The notes: generated by a model not told the origin, from the sequence alone. 9,220 bases of DNA from Acetofilamentum sp. (GCA_020720565.1 DYOK01000104.1:1-9220), one strand, 5' to 3'. Positions 1 to 7,327 are shown, counted from the first letter of the stretch. Translations and numbers: made by a program.

Positions 1-14
1 TTCCGAAAACGGAA
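1..14 (-). terminator. Possible 3' hairpin after the OmpA-like gene, at the window edge
   Basis: On the minus strand the stop codon is followed one base later by TTCCG-TTTT-CGGAA, a 5-bp stem with a 4-base loop. The window ends at its outer arm, so whether a T-run follows cannot be seen. Its position right after a stop codon fits an intrinsic terminator, but a 5-bp stem is weak evidence. Confidence 0.3.
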
Positions 15-15
15 A

Positions 16-2070
16 TCACATTCCCACTATCACAAATTCGGTACGGCGGTTTTGAGATCTTCCACTTTCGGTGTTATTATCGGCAATGGGCTTGCTTGAG
101 CCAAATCCTTTGGCATTTACTATGCGTTCGGGGGCTACGCCTTGGAACACCAAATAGTCGCGGACTGTTTTGGCTCTATCTTCCGAAAGTTTCTTATTGT
201 TTTTAGCGTTCCCTACATTATCGGTATGGCCATGGATTTCGATTGTAATATTGGGGTTGTCTTGTAAATATTTAACGAAATTATCGAGCACAAACATGCT
301 ACCTTTTAGGAACATAGCCGAGTTGGTTGCAAAGTTGATGTCTTCGATTTGTACCGTTTTGCCTGTTTCAACTTTTTTAACCTCCATATTAACTTTTACT
401 GGGGCTTCGGTGGCTTTGGCATCGTCTGCTTTGATATATTTCGACGAAAAAGCATAACCTTCTTTTTTTACGGTCATCAATACTTCTTCGTCTTTTTTTA
501 TTGCAACTGCCACCGCATATTCTCCAGTTTCTTTATCGACCATACCTTCTACAGTTTTGTTGTTGAGCGAGCTTTTTACCTCAACTTTGGCATCGACCAG
601 CACGTTGCCTTCTTCGTCGATAAGCTTACCTTTGGTAAAGAGTACCTTTTCGGGGCGAGCTTTTTCGTATAAATCGAACGAATAGACATTCCATTGCTTG
701 GGCTGTTCCATTTCGTCAGACGAAAAATAGGCTCGTTTACCGTTGGTGCTCACAAAAAAACCTAAATCGTTCGATGTCTTATTAATGGGATAACCAATAT
801 TGACTGGTTTAAGCCAAGCATTTTCGGTTTCTTTGGCATAAAAAATGTCGTAACCACCCACGCCAGGCCATCCATCGGACGAAAAGTACAGTGTACGGCT
901 ATCGGTGTGTAAAAATGGAGATTTTTCGTTGCCTGTGGTGTTAATCGATTTACCAAGATTTTTAGCTGGACTCCATTGCCCTGTAGCATCTTTTGTCGAT
1001 ACATAAATGTCGGAGGTTTGATTGTTGTTGATGTCAAATCCTAAATTTTCGGGTCGGATACTGGCAAAATACAGGTTCTTTCCATCTGCCGATATCGAAG
1101 GCTGACTTTCCCAAGAATATTTACCGTTAATATTGGGTCCTAAATTGTACAATTCGCTCCATGTACCGTCTCGATAATAGGACACATAAATGTCGCAATT
1201 CACAAAAGACCCGCTACTGCCTTTGACTTGTTGGCAAATGGTAATGTAGAGCTCTTTATTATTAATGGTCATGCTCATGGCTCCTTGGTCTTTACCCGTT
1301 TGATTAAAAGGTGCTGACATCGATTGACCAGAATTGAATACTTCTTTTAATGCATCTACAGCGTTTTGTCGGGTACTGACAGTAAGCAGTTCGCGCAAGG
1401 TTTCGCTCTGGTTCCCAGGATCTTTTATTACTTGGCGGCGGGTATAAATGGCCAGTTCGCCGTCGGGCGATATAATAGGTAAAAATTCGTCTTGTGGGGT
1501 ACAAATTCCTTCGACTTTGACAGGGTTAAATTCTACAGGATGAGCCATTAATTCGAAGTAAGTTTCCAATCGTTCAATTAAGGCTTCGTTATCTTTTTTA
1601 AATAATTTGTCGGCACTTACTTTCTGATATTTTTTGGCGAAGTCAAGGGCTTTTTGGTACTGATTGCGTTTGTATTCGAATTGCGATAAAATAAAGTAGC
1701 TCTCGTAATCGTGGGTTTGAGGACAAGTCAGTATCACTTTTTCGTAATAACTGTAGGCCCTGTTTTCCAACTGGAGTTTACGTTGGGCATCGTTAGCTAA
1801 TTTGGCTTTTTCGAAATTGATGTCTGCCAAGGTGTATATCGCTTCAGCAAAGTTTTCGTCCAATTTAACGGCGTCTATCAACAAGCTATAGGCTTCGGTC
1901 CGTTCTTCTTTTGTGCCTGTGTTGAGTAATTCCACCGCTTTTTCGTACATTTTTTGAGCCTTCCCATTATCGGAAGGGCACAACAAATCCTCTTGAGCAG
2001 ATAATGTGCTTCTGTTAGTTAATAATAAAATTAGGATTATAAAAGGATGTATATTTTTTAAAATGCTCAT
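16..2070 (-). CDS. OmpA-family envelope protein: TPR, PD40 propeller, CarboxypepD_reg-like, OmpA_C
   Basis: Predicted 684-residue exported protein that anchors to peptidoglycan through its C-terminus. Start: an ATG at 2070 opens a signal peptide (MSILKN, hydrophobic stretch about 9-19, likely cleavage after STLSA near residue 25). An ATG at 2082 and a TTG at 2109 are also in frame, but the TTG lies in a hairpin. The only early Cys (residue 31, DLLC) does not fit a lipobox, so a soluble periplasmic form is likelier than a lipoprotein. Domains: TPR-like helices about 34-165; PD40/WD40-like blades about 190-465 with SPDG, SADGKNLYFAS, LYFSSDG and AYFSSD; a CarboxypepD_reg-like beta domain about 478-565; OmpA_C about 573-684. 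In OmpA_C, HGHTD-NVG (Asp617) and LSEDR (Arg632) have the 15-residue spacing of the diaminopimelate-binding Asp/Arg pair of Acinetobacter OmpA, and GR-SQNRRTEF closes the domain. The domain order matches PorE of the type IX secretion machinery, but many Bacteroidota paralogues share it and no porP/sprF neighbour is visible, so I give no gene name. Confidence 0.92.
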   Translation of the reverse strand: MSILKNIHPFIILILLLTNRSTLSAQEDLLCPSDNGKAQKMYEKAVELLNTGTKEERTEAYSLLIDAVKLDENFAEAIYTLADINFEKAKLANDAQRKLQLENRAYSYYEKVILTCPQTHDYESYFILSQFEYKRNQYQKALDFAKKYQKVSADKLFKKDNEALIERLETYFELMAHPVEFNPVKVEGICTPQDEFLPIISPDGELAIYTRRQVIKDPGNQSETLRELLTVSTRQNAVDALKEVFNSGQSMSAPFNQTGKDQGAMSMTINNKELYITICQQVKGSSGSFVNCDIYVSYYRDGTWSELYNLGPNINGKYSWESQPSISADGKNLYFASIRPENLGFDINNNQTSDIYVSTKDATGQWSPAKNLGKSINTTGNEKSPFLHTDSRTLYFSSDGWPGVGGYDIFYAKETENAWLKPVNIGYPINKTSNDLGFFVSTNGKRAYFSSDEMEQPKQWNVYSFDLYEKARPEKVLFTKGKLIDEEGNVLVDAKVEVKSSLNNKTVEGMVDKETGEYAVAVAIKKDEEVLMTVKKEGYAFSSKYIKADDAKATEAPVKVNMEVKKVETGKTVQIEDINFATNSAMFLKGSMFVLDNFVKYLQDNPNITIEIHGHTDNVGNAKNNKKLSEDRAKTVRDYLVFQGVAPERIVNAKGFGSSKPIADNNTESGRSQNRRTEFVIVGM

Positions 2071-2090
2071 ATGCACAGTCATGTATTTTA

Positions 2091-2125
2091 ATGTTAGAAA
2101 GCGAACCAAGTTCGCTTTCTAACAT
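2091..2125 (-). promoter_or_regulatory. Perfect 15-bp hairpin in the leader of the OmpA-like gene
   Basis: ATGTTAGAAAGCGAA (2091-2105) and TTCGCTTTCTAACAT (2111-2125) are exact inverse complements around a 5-base loop. In the leftward mRNA the stem ends about 20 bases before the ATG at 2070, or 8 before the ATG at 2082. On the minus strand it is followed by TAAAATACATG, not a T-run, so it is not an ordinary terminator for the upstream gene. A role in mRNA stability or in controlling translation initiation is inference. It may also be the remnant of a small repeat. Confidence 0.7.
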
Positions 2126-2126
2126 A

Positions 2127-2139
2127 AGGTCTTCGACCT
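2127..2139 (-). other. Small second hairpin next to the leader hairpin
   Basis: AGGTC-TTC-GACCT forms a 5-bp stem with a 3-base loop, one base from the 15-bp hairpin. Read on the plus strand, the pair is followed by TATTTGTATTTTTTG, which looks like a terminator for antisense transcription, but no plus-strand gene precedes it. Read leftward, both hairpins would lie in the leader of the OmpA-like mRNA. Confidence 0.35.
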
Positions 2140-2268
2140 ATTTGTATTTTTTGTAACTAGCAATATATCAGATTTCTAGCATAATTAAATATGACATGAT
2201 ATTATGCTGTGTACTTAAATAATTTGCTAAAGTGTTATTTATGAAATTTCAAACAGATTAAATCCTAA

Positions 2269-5154
2269 TTATTTAAACTCTTTTTTTTCGGCATCATCAA
2301 TTAACTTATCGCCTTGTTCTTTTGCTTTTTGCTTAATGCCATCGCTTTGTTTTTTGGTTTGCTCAACCAATTGATCCGCTTTTTTGTTGGCTTCAACTTC
2401 CATTTGAGCAGCTTTTTTATCGGCTTCGGCTTTTAATCTTTTGCCCGATTCTTTGGCAGCGGCTTTGGCAATCGGATTACTTCCAGCCTCAGCTACTAAT
2501 TTATTAATTTGGATATCGGCTTCTTCGCGTGCTTTTTGAGCAGCTTTTTTACCGTTGTCGCGAATAGCTTGGGCTTGTTTTTCCGATTCGGCAATCAATT
2601 TTGCCGATTGCTCATCGGCTTGTACCATTAAAGCTTCGGCTTGTTTGCGGGCTTCGGCCACGGCTTTTTCCTTGGCATCGTTGGCCACTTCCAATACTTT
2701 TTCTTTAACCTGTTCCTTCACCTGATCTTTCAAATCGTTGGCCATGTCTTTAGATCCAATCGAAAATTTGGGTTTGTCGAAAGTACCAGTGATAAATACG
2801 TCAACTTTAATTTCGTCGCCTAATTTGATGTTTTTGGTAGCATCGCCGCCTTTAGCCATTAATCCGTCGATTAATTGATTGGCTGCCCCTAAATCGGAAC
2901 GAGGAATGTTTACCGTTAAAAGATAATCCATACTTTGGTCAATGCCTTGTTTTCCGCCAAATGTAGCTTTCGAGTTGTTAAGTTTCACTTCGACAGGTGA
3001 TAAAATGATGTTGCCGTCTTCAATTTTAAAATTTCCATCGATATTATTGATAGTCAATTGTTTATATTTGTCATTTTTAATTAGGCCGGCCAATTGTTCT
3101 AATGCTTTTGAACCTCCGATAACCATTTGTTTCGACTTAATTTTTCCACCGCCATTCATGGTTTTTTGGATAGGCTCCATGTGTTCGTCGAGGGTAGCTT
3201 TAAGATCGAAATCCAGTGAAAGATCTCCTGAACAATTTTCGCCGATCGGGGCTAATTTTTTCACTGTGTTAAAGGTGTTAAAGGTTTTTTTGATGTCGAA
3301 ATCGATCATTTTAAAATTGATATCAATCAATGGGGCTTTTGCATCGCGGCTGTCATAACGACCCTTCATAGCCAATTGCCCATCGGCCAGCAACATATTT
3401 ACAGGATTCATGTCGGCTACCCCTTCGTTAAGTGCCACATTGCCGGTGAATTTTTCGATCACGTATGTGTCGTACAAAATCTTACCTATGTTGGTATTCA
3501 AATTAAATTTGATGTTTTTAGGGAGTTCTACCACAGTCATCGGTGCTTCGGCAGCAGTGTCGGTAACGGCAGCTGTTTCTTCTTCTGGACCCATTAATTC
3601 GTTGGCATCGATCAGATTAGAATTCAAATTAAATGTTCCGCTCAGTACATCGTCGCGGAAATAGTATGCCAAGAAATTGTCGATTCGACCATCGGCTTTA
3701 AAGTCGCTTTTGCCTACTTTGGCATCGAATCCGATCAAAGAAACGTATTTAGGCGTAAATTCGAATTCAGTTTTAGCAATGTTAACATCGTATGTTAAAT
3801 CGGCGGCTTTGTATAGGAAATTTTCGAGTTTGATAAAGCCTTTGGCGTCGAATTCGTCGTAACGTTCCTGCTCGATGGTCGACATGTGACCTTTCATGGT
3901 TAAATCCATGGTCATTAATCCGCTCATGCTCATACTGTCGAGTGGCACAATGGTTTTTAATTTATCGAAGTCGATTTTGCCTTTGATGTAGCCGTCGATA
4001 TAGGGGTCGCTTACAGGTGTTTTGGCTAAATAACGTGCCGAAAACGGATTGCCGGCCATATTTAAATCGAAACGTTTCAAATCGATAATGGTGTGGTCGT
4101 CGATGCCATCGGCATTGTCCACTTTAAGATCGACAAAGATTCCGGTAATGGCAGCAGGTAAATCGGGATACTGCACCATGGCGTTGTCTATCTTTAAATT
4201 GAGGCCAAATGCTGGTAATTTGGTTTCGGAATAGCTTCCTTTGGCAAAACCGTCCAATTGCAACGCACCCGATGTTTTTACATTGGCATAGTCGGCGATA
4301 TAAGCTCCGGGTACTAAGGATAAGATGTCTTTAAATTGGTTTTTATTGGTTCCAAATTTCAAGTCCATCAGATAGCTGTCGTCCTCATTCATTTGAAAGA
4401 AACCGGCAAAGGATAAAATCAACTGATTCATGCTGAATTCGTTATCGAGCAAATCGAATTTCATTTTGTTTAAATCGGCATCGATACCGGCTTTGTAGGC
4501 CATTTTTACTTGGTTTAAATATTTGATGCCTTCCATTTCGACGGTAATGGCTTCGATAAGCATATTCATGTCAAGTTTGGCATTGTCGGCACTCATATCA
4601 CCACGTAAAGTGTAATCGAGGTTTTTGATATCGGTCGATAAGTCGCCCGATTCGTCGAGGTATCGGATTTGTGCTTTTTCGATACTGAACTCTTTTAAAG
4701 CCAATCTAAACGACGAAGCGGCTGTATCTTCGGCTGCCTCGGGTGTTTCGATAGAGTCGGTAGGGATGGTTATATCCCAGTTGGCACTGCTGTCCGGCAA
4801 TACATGTGCATATATCTGAGGCTCAATCATTTTGATACCGAGCACTTTAATTTGGTCGCCCATCACCGACATAACATCGACTTTGGCCGAGAATTTTTTC
4901 ATAAACATCAAAGTATCGCCTTCGAATTTGTCTTTTCCAACGACCGAAACGTTTTCAATTTCAAAATTTAAGTTAGGAAAGTATGTAAAGATGGTTAAGT
5001 CGAACTCGCCAAAGTTGATGGTGGCGTTGACTTGTTTGTTAATTTCAGTTTTGGCCAATTCTATCAACTTATCTTTGAATAAGAATGGTACCGAGACCAA
5101 GGCAATGAGTAAAACCACTAGGGTAATTCCGAAATACTTGAAAAACTTTTTCAT
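2269..5154 (-). CDS. AsmA-family protein with long C-terminal hendecad helix
   Basis: Predicted 961-residue inner-membrane-anchored periplasmic protein of the AsmA-like class. Relatives are long beta-groove proteins implicated in outer-membrane assembly and lipid transport; the exact role here is unknown. Start: the ATG at 5154 gives MKKFFKYF and one hydrophobic helix (about 7-27). The frame stays open to 5250, but that extension has no signal-like character and would cover the candidate promoter. The AsmA N-terminal domain follows (about 28-280; NATINFGEFDL, FPNLNFEIENVSV). The middle is beta-rich with repeated short strands, and an AsmA_2-like region (about 560-800) contains GDLSLDFDLKATL, GGGKIKSKQMVIGGSKALE and NIDGNFKIEDGNIILSP. 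Two acidic, Ala/Thr-rich linkers (131-147 and 522-539) divide the beta parts. Residues about 805-961 are a charged Ala/Lys/Glu helix in 11-residue repeats, listed separately. Codon use matches the neighbours. The next gene downstream starts 198 bases after the stop, with no clear terminator between them. Confidence 0.9.
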   Translation of the reverse strand: MKKFFKYFGITLVVLLIALVSVPFLFKDKLIELAKTEINKQVNATINFGEFDLTIFTYFPNLNFEIENVSVVGKDKFEGDTLMFMKKFSAKVDVMSVMGDQIKVLGIKMIEPQIYAHVLPDSSANWDITIPTDSIETPEAAEDTAASSFRLALKEFSIEKAQIRYLDESGDLSTDIKNLDYTLRGDMSADNAKLDMNMLIEAITVEMEGIKYLNQVKMAYKAGIDADLNKMKFDLLDNEFSMNQLILSFAGFFQMNEDDSYLMDLKFGTNKNQFKDILSLVPGAYIADYANVKTSGALQLDGFAKGSYSETKLPAFGLNLKIDNAMVQYPDLPAAITGIFVDLKVDNADGIDDHTIIDLKRFDLNMAGNPFSARYLAKTPVSDPYIDGYIKGKIDFDKLKTIVPLDSMSMSGLMTMDLTMKGHMSTIEQERYDEFDAKGFIKLENFLYKAADLTYDVNIAKTEFEFTPKYVSLIGFDAKVGKSDFKADGRIDNFLAYYFRDDVLSGTFNLNSNLIDANELMGPEEETAAVTDTAAEAPMTVVELPKNIKFNLNTNIGKILYDTYVIEKFTGNVALNEGVADMNPVNMLLADGQLAMKGRYDSRDAKAPLIDINFKMIDFDIKKTFNTFNTVKKLAPIGENCSGDLSLDFDLKATLDEHMEPIQKTMNGGGKIKSKQMVIGGSKALEQLAGLIKNDKYKQLTINNIDGNFKIEDGNIILSPVEVKLNNSKATFGGKQGIDQSMDYLLTVNIPRSDLGAANQLIDGLMAKGGDATKNIKLGDEIKVDVFITGTFDKPKFSIGSKDMANDLKDQVKEQVKEKVLEVANDAKEKAVAEARKQAEALMVQADEQSAKLIAESEKQAQAIRDNGKKAAQKAREEADIQINKLVAEAGSNPIAKAAAKESGKRLKAEADKKAAQMEVEANKKADQLVEQTKKQSDGIKQKAKEQGDKLIDDAEKKEFK
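2272..2685 (-). repeat. Hendecad (11-residue) repeats in the AsmA-like tail
   Basis: Residues 824-961 fall into 11-residue units starting at 824, 835, 846, 857, 868, 879, 890, 900, 911, 922, 933, 944 and 955. Most have a small residue (A, G, S or T) at position 1, a small residue, usually Ala, at position 5 and usually L, I, M or A at position 8; for example ADEQSAKLIAE, ADIQINKLVAE, ANKKADQLVEQ and AKEQGDKLIDD. The 890 unit (AGSNPIAKAA) lacks one residue and carries the only proline, so it is a likely kink. The spacing suggests a right-handed coiled coil or a long amphipathic helix; it is a protein-level repeat, not an exact DNA repeat. Confidence 0.75.
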
Positions 5155-5247
5155 GCGAATGTAATTTTTAAGAATTTGATTATTAAGCACATAATTATTT
5201 GGGATGTCCAATAAAACCTCAATTTTAATTTGTTTTTTTTGATTGTT

Positions 5248-5277
5248 CAAATATCTAATTCAGCAACCGAAAACAAA
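5248..5277 (-). promoter_or_regulatory. Candidate Bacteroidota promoter of the AsmA-like gene
   Basis: On the minus strand TTTG (5277-5274), an 18-base spacer and GATATTTG (5255-5248) match the Bacteroidota -33 TTTG and -7 TAnnTTTG elements with one mismatch. Transcription would start near 5242, about 88 bases before the ATG. A perfect -7 match (TAAGTTTG, 5356-5349) lies further upstream but has no -33 partner at the right distance. Confidence 0.5.
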
Positions 5278-5405
5278 CGATAAAAGTAATAAAGAATTGC
5301 GAGCCACAGATTACTCGCTTGTTTTTTTTATAAGCACGTTTTTTATTTCAAACTTACGCTCAAGTAGAATGGTCTGTTAAGTAATCGTTCACAATGTATG
5401 CCCAT

Positions 5406-5431
5406 AAAAAAACGGAGACAAGCTCCGTTTT
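5406..5431 (-). terminator. Intrinsic terminator of the 5436-7004 gene
   Basis: Four bases after the stop codon the minus strand reads AAAACGGAG-CTTGT-CTCCGTTTT and then continues as T (seven T in all, 5412-5406). This is a 9-bp stem with a GC-rich core, a 5-base loop and a U-tract, a textbook rho-independent terminator. It separates this gene's transcript from the AsmA-like gene. Confidence 0.85.
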
Positions 5432-5435
5432 ACGA

Positions 5436-7004
5436 TTATTGTTTGTAATCGATGTGTATCATCACATCTTCCTTTCCCTTTTTATATACCTCTACTGCAA
5501 AACCTGTTGGGGTTTCTAAAATCCGATCGAGTTTGAAGTTATAGACTTTCATGGTTTTACCTTTATATGAAATTTGTGTCATATCGAATAGGGCATCACG
5601 TTGAGCTTGGCCAGTTTCGTCGTCGATTACATAGGCCGTAAAGAGTCCTTTGTTGGAATCAATATATTGCTTTGGAATGTCGTTTGCCTTCAAATCTTGG
5701 TTTCCTAAATGATCTATAAACAGAAAGTAGTGTTTATTGTTATGATAATAATATTTGCTACCTATAGCTGAGTAAGATCTTCTGCTGGTCTGTATTTTGG
5801 GGATTTTAAAACCCCATAAGTACTCACCTTCTTTATTAACTTTTATTACGTATTCCTCATTTAAATGGTATGTTATTTCTACGCGGACTCTGCCTTTCGA
5901 ATCCGTAACAGTATGAATAGTAACGAACTTTTCTTCGAGGGTCAACAATAAGTCTCCGTTTTCGTTAACCAGAATTCGTCCCATTTCTAAGTTTAATTTT
6001 ATACTACCTTTTTTACTTTCTTTTTTTTCAATTTTGTTTTTTTCACGCTCGCTTACATTCGATAAAATAAGCGATTTAGGGATTTTTATATAGCGGTAGT
6101 CTCCCAAATTACCATTTTGGTCTAACACGTTAAAGAAAATCCCTTCTATCTCGTTTATGTTTTTAGAACCGGAATACAAGCCTGTTAAGTACAAATTTTT
6201 ATCTGAACCTTCTACGATCGCAGGATTGAACAGTTTTTTGTCGTTAGAAGATATTTTGAGTTCTTCGAATTCATCATTGTTGTATTTAAGTATCTCAGCA
6301 TTGTCGTTTACCGATGCTAATAGATATACATTTTCGTTGGCATCGACTTGAAAGTCGAAATTATCCATTTCTTTTTCTGTATAAGGCATTTTGATTTCTT
6401 TGCCCCATTTCTTTGCAAGTTCATCATCGAACACAAATAAACCAAACACATCTTTGTTTTTAGCATCACTTTTAATTTCAGGATATTTTTCGTACCAAAC
6501 TAACAATGTAGATTTATCGAATGAATAATTGAATTTAAATTTGTTCATCGACACAGAACCATTTGCCCCTGTTTGGGACTCGCTTCTTTGAATTTTACCC
6601 TTTACCGACAAAATCAATTCGGGTTTGCTTAAACTAGCCGATGACAAATCGAATTCTTGTCCGTACAATTGCTCTGTTTCGTTCGGCTTGTCGTATGAAG
6701 AATAGAAAAAATATACTTTATCACCCAATTCCAAAACCTGCTCAATTTCTTTTTTCTCCATAATGTCAGGTATCACATGGTGCTTTGTTTCTTTGTGGGT
6801 TTGTATATCGTAATATTGAACAATCAAATCCGTTTTTTGGATTTTAAACATATAAATTTGATTCTCGGTTGAATAATAATATCGATACCTCGGATCAACA
6901 ACTTGGTAGGCATTTCCTACCTCGACGTCGAACAGATTTGGCTTAATCGCCTGTGTCCATGCCACAACGGGCATTAGTAGGAGTAATAAAGTAATTTTTT
7001 TCAT
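5436..7004 (-). CDS. Exported protein of unknown function, propeller-like beta repeats
   Basis: Predicted 522-residue secreted or periplasmic protein; I do not recognise a named family. The ATG at 7004 gives a clean signal peptide (MKKITLLLLLMPVVAWTQA, cleavage near residue 17-19). The frame is open to 7064, but an upstream start would precede the signal peptide and nearly reach the promoter. The mature protein shows recurring aromatic/hydrophobic beta strands: KVYFFYSSYD (96-105), STLLVWYEKYP (165-175), NVYLLASVNDN (225-235), NLYLTGLYSGS (270-280), DLLLTLEEKF (351-360), KHYFLFIDHLGN (424-435) and GFAVEVYKKG (501-510). Several follow a D-x-N or G-x-D-K-N turn, which suggests a beta-propeller; this is inference from pattern alone. 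A Lys/Glu-rich insertion lies at 319-334 (SEREKNKIEKKESKKG). No lipobox, catalytic motif or sorting domain is visible. It has its own promoter and terminator and so is probably a single-gene transcript. It is divergent from the AraC-type gene. Confidence 0.85.
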   Translation of the reverse strand: MKKITLLLLLMPVVAWTQAIKPNLFDVEVGNAYQVVDPRYRYYYSTENQIYMFKIQKTDLIVQYYDIQTHKETKHHVIPDIMEKKEIEQVLELGDKVYFFYSSYDKPNETEQLYGQEFDLSSASLSKPELILSVKGKIQRSESQTGANGSVSMNKFKFNYSFDKSTLLVWYEKYPEIKSDAKNKDVFGLFVFDDELAKKWGKEIKMPYTEKEMDNFDFQVDANENVYLLASVNDNAEILKYNNDEFEELKISSNDKKLFNPAIVEGSDKNLYLTGLYSGSKNINEIEGIFFNVLDQNGNLGDYRYIKIPKSLILSNVSEREKNKIEKKESKKGSIKLNLEMGRILVNENGDLLLTLEEKFVTIHTVTDSKGRVRVEITYHLNEEYVIKVNKEGEYLWGFKIPKIQTSRRSYSAIGSKYYYHNNKHYFLFIDHLGNQDLKANDIPKQYIDSNKGLFTAYVIDDETGQAQRDALFDMTQISYKGKTMKVYNFKLDRILETPTGFAVEVYKKGKEDVMIHIDYKQ

Positions 7005-7061
7005 ATAATGAAATGAATTAAATAATGTGAAATGATTAAAAGTAATTTGTAGTTTAAGATG

Positions 7062-7091
7062 CAAATGTATTAGAATAATTGCCAGCTCAAA
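7062..7091 (-). promoter_or_regulatory. Bacteroidota-type promoter of the 5436-7004 gene
   Basis: On the minus strand TTTG (7091-7088), an 18-base spacer and TACATTTG (7069-7062) match both elements of the Bacteroidota consensus exactly. Transcription would start near 7056, giving a leader of about 50 bases. The spacer equals that of the candidate upstream of the AsmA-like gene. Confidence 0.65.
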
Positions 7092-7253
7092 GCCTTAGAT
7101 TTTTTAAGATAAATTACTTTTTAATCAGTTATTTTTTTAATGTGTATATTATCAATCTATTATGCTTTTTTTATTTGATAAATTATATACCAAATGTGCT
7201 AAACAACATATTTTTCGTCAATCAAAATTTTTATCAAGATAAAAAAAACTGTC

Positions 7254-7285
7254 CTTGTGAATGGCGATTCAAAATTGTAAGTTTG
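7254..7285 (+). promoter_or_regulatory. Candidate promoter of the regulator-glucosaminidase pair
   Basis: TAAGTTTG (7278-7285) matches the -7 element TAnnTTTG exactly. CTTG (7254-7257), 20 bases before it, is a one-mismatch -33 element. Transcription would start near 7291, about 75 bases before the ATG at 7365. Confidence 0.5.
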
Positions 7286-7292
7286 TAGGATA

Positions 7293-7327
7293 AAATTATC
7301 AAACAAGCATTTTAACCCTGATAATTT
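7293..7327 (+). promoter_or_regulatory. Inverted repeat in the regulator's leader, possible operator
   Basis: AAATTATC (7293-7300) and GATAATTT (7320-7327) are 8-bp inverse repeats separated by 19 bases, centred about 20 bases after the predicted transcription start. The position would suit an autoregulatory site for the AraC-type protein, but AT-rich 8-mers like this can arise by chance. Confidence 0.25.

Noticed and set aside
2091..2156. Small plus-strand reading frame of 21 codons beginning with the ATG in the hairpin arm.
   Set aside because: It lies wholly within the hairpin region, has no promoter or recognisable protein features, and is better explained by the inverted repeat.
2178..2208. 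AGCATAAT ... ATTATGCT inverted repeat between the AsmA-like and OmpA-like genes.
   Set aside because: Eight-bp AT-rich arms with a 15-base loop and no T-run after them on the minus strand; too weak to call a terminator or operator.
2641..5164. Several open frames on the plus strand opposite the AsmA-like gene.
   Set aside because: They are antisense shadows of a well-supported gene: low-complexity, Phe/Ser/Leu-rich products with no domain or start signal.
5155..5250. Upstream extension of the AsmA-like reading frame by 32 residues.
   Set aside because: The extension places polar residues before the membrane anchor and would overlap the candidate promoter; the ATG at 5154 gives the expected MKK plus transmembrane start.
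5299..5329. Plus-strand terminator-like element: GCGAG, a 10-base loop, CTCGC, then TTGTTTTTTTT.
   Set aside because: No plus-strand gene ends nearby; both flanking genes run leftward. The 5-bp stem is short and could be chance, so it is not listed as a terminator.
7079..7288. A 69-codon plus-strand frame in the divergent intergenic region.
   Set aside because: It overlaps both promoter candidates, encodes an AT-driven Phe/Ile/Asn/Tyr-rich sequence with no recognisable feature, and sits in DNA lacking the coding-type TCGA signature.
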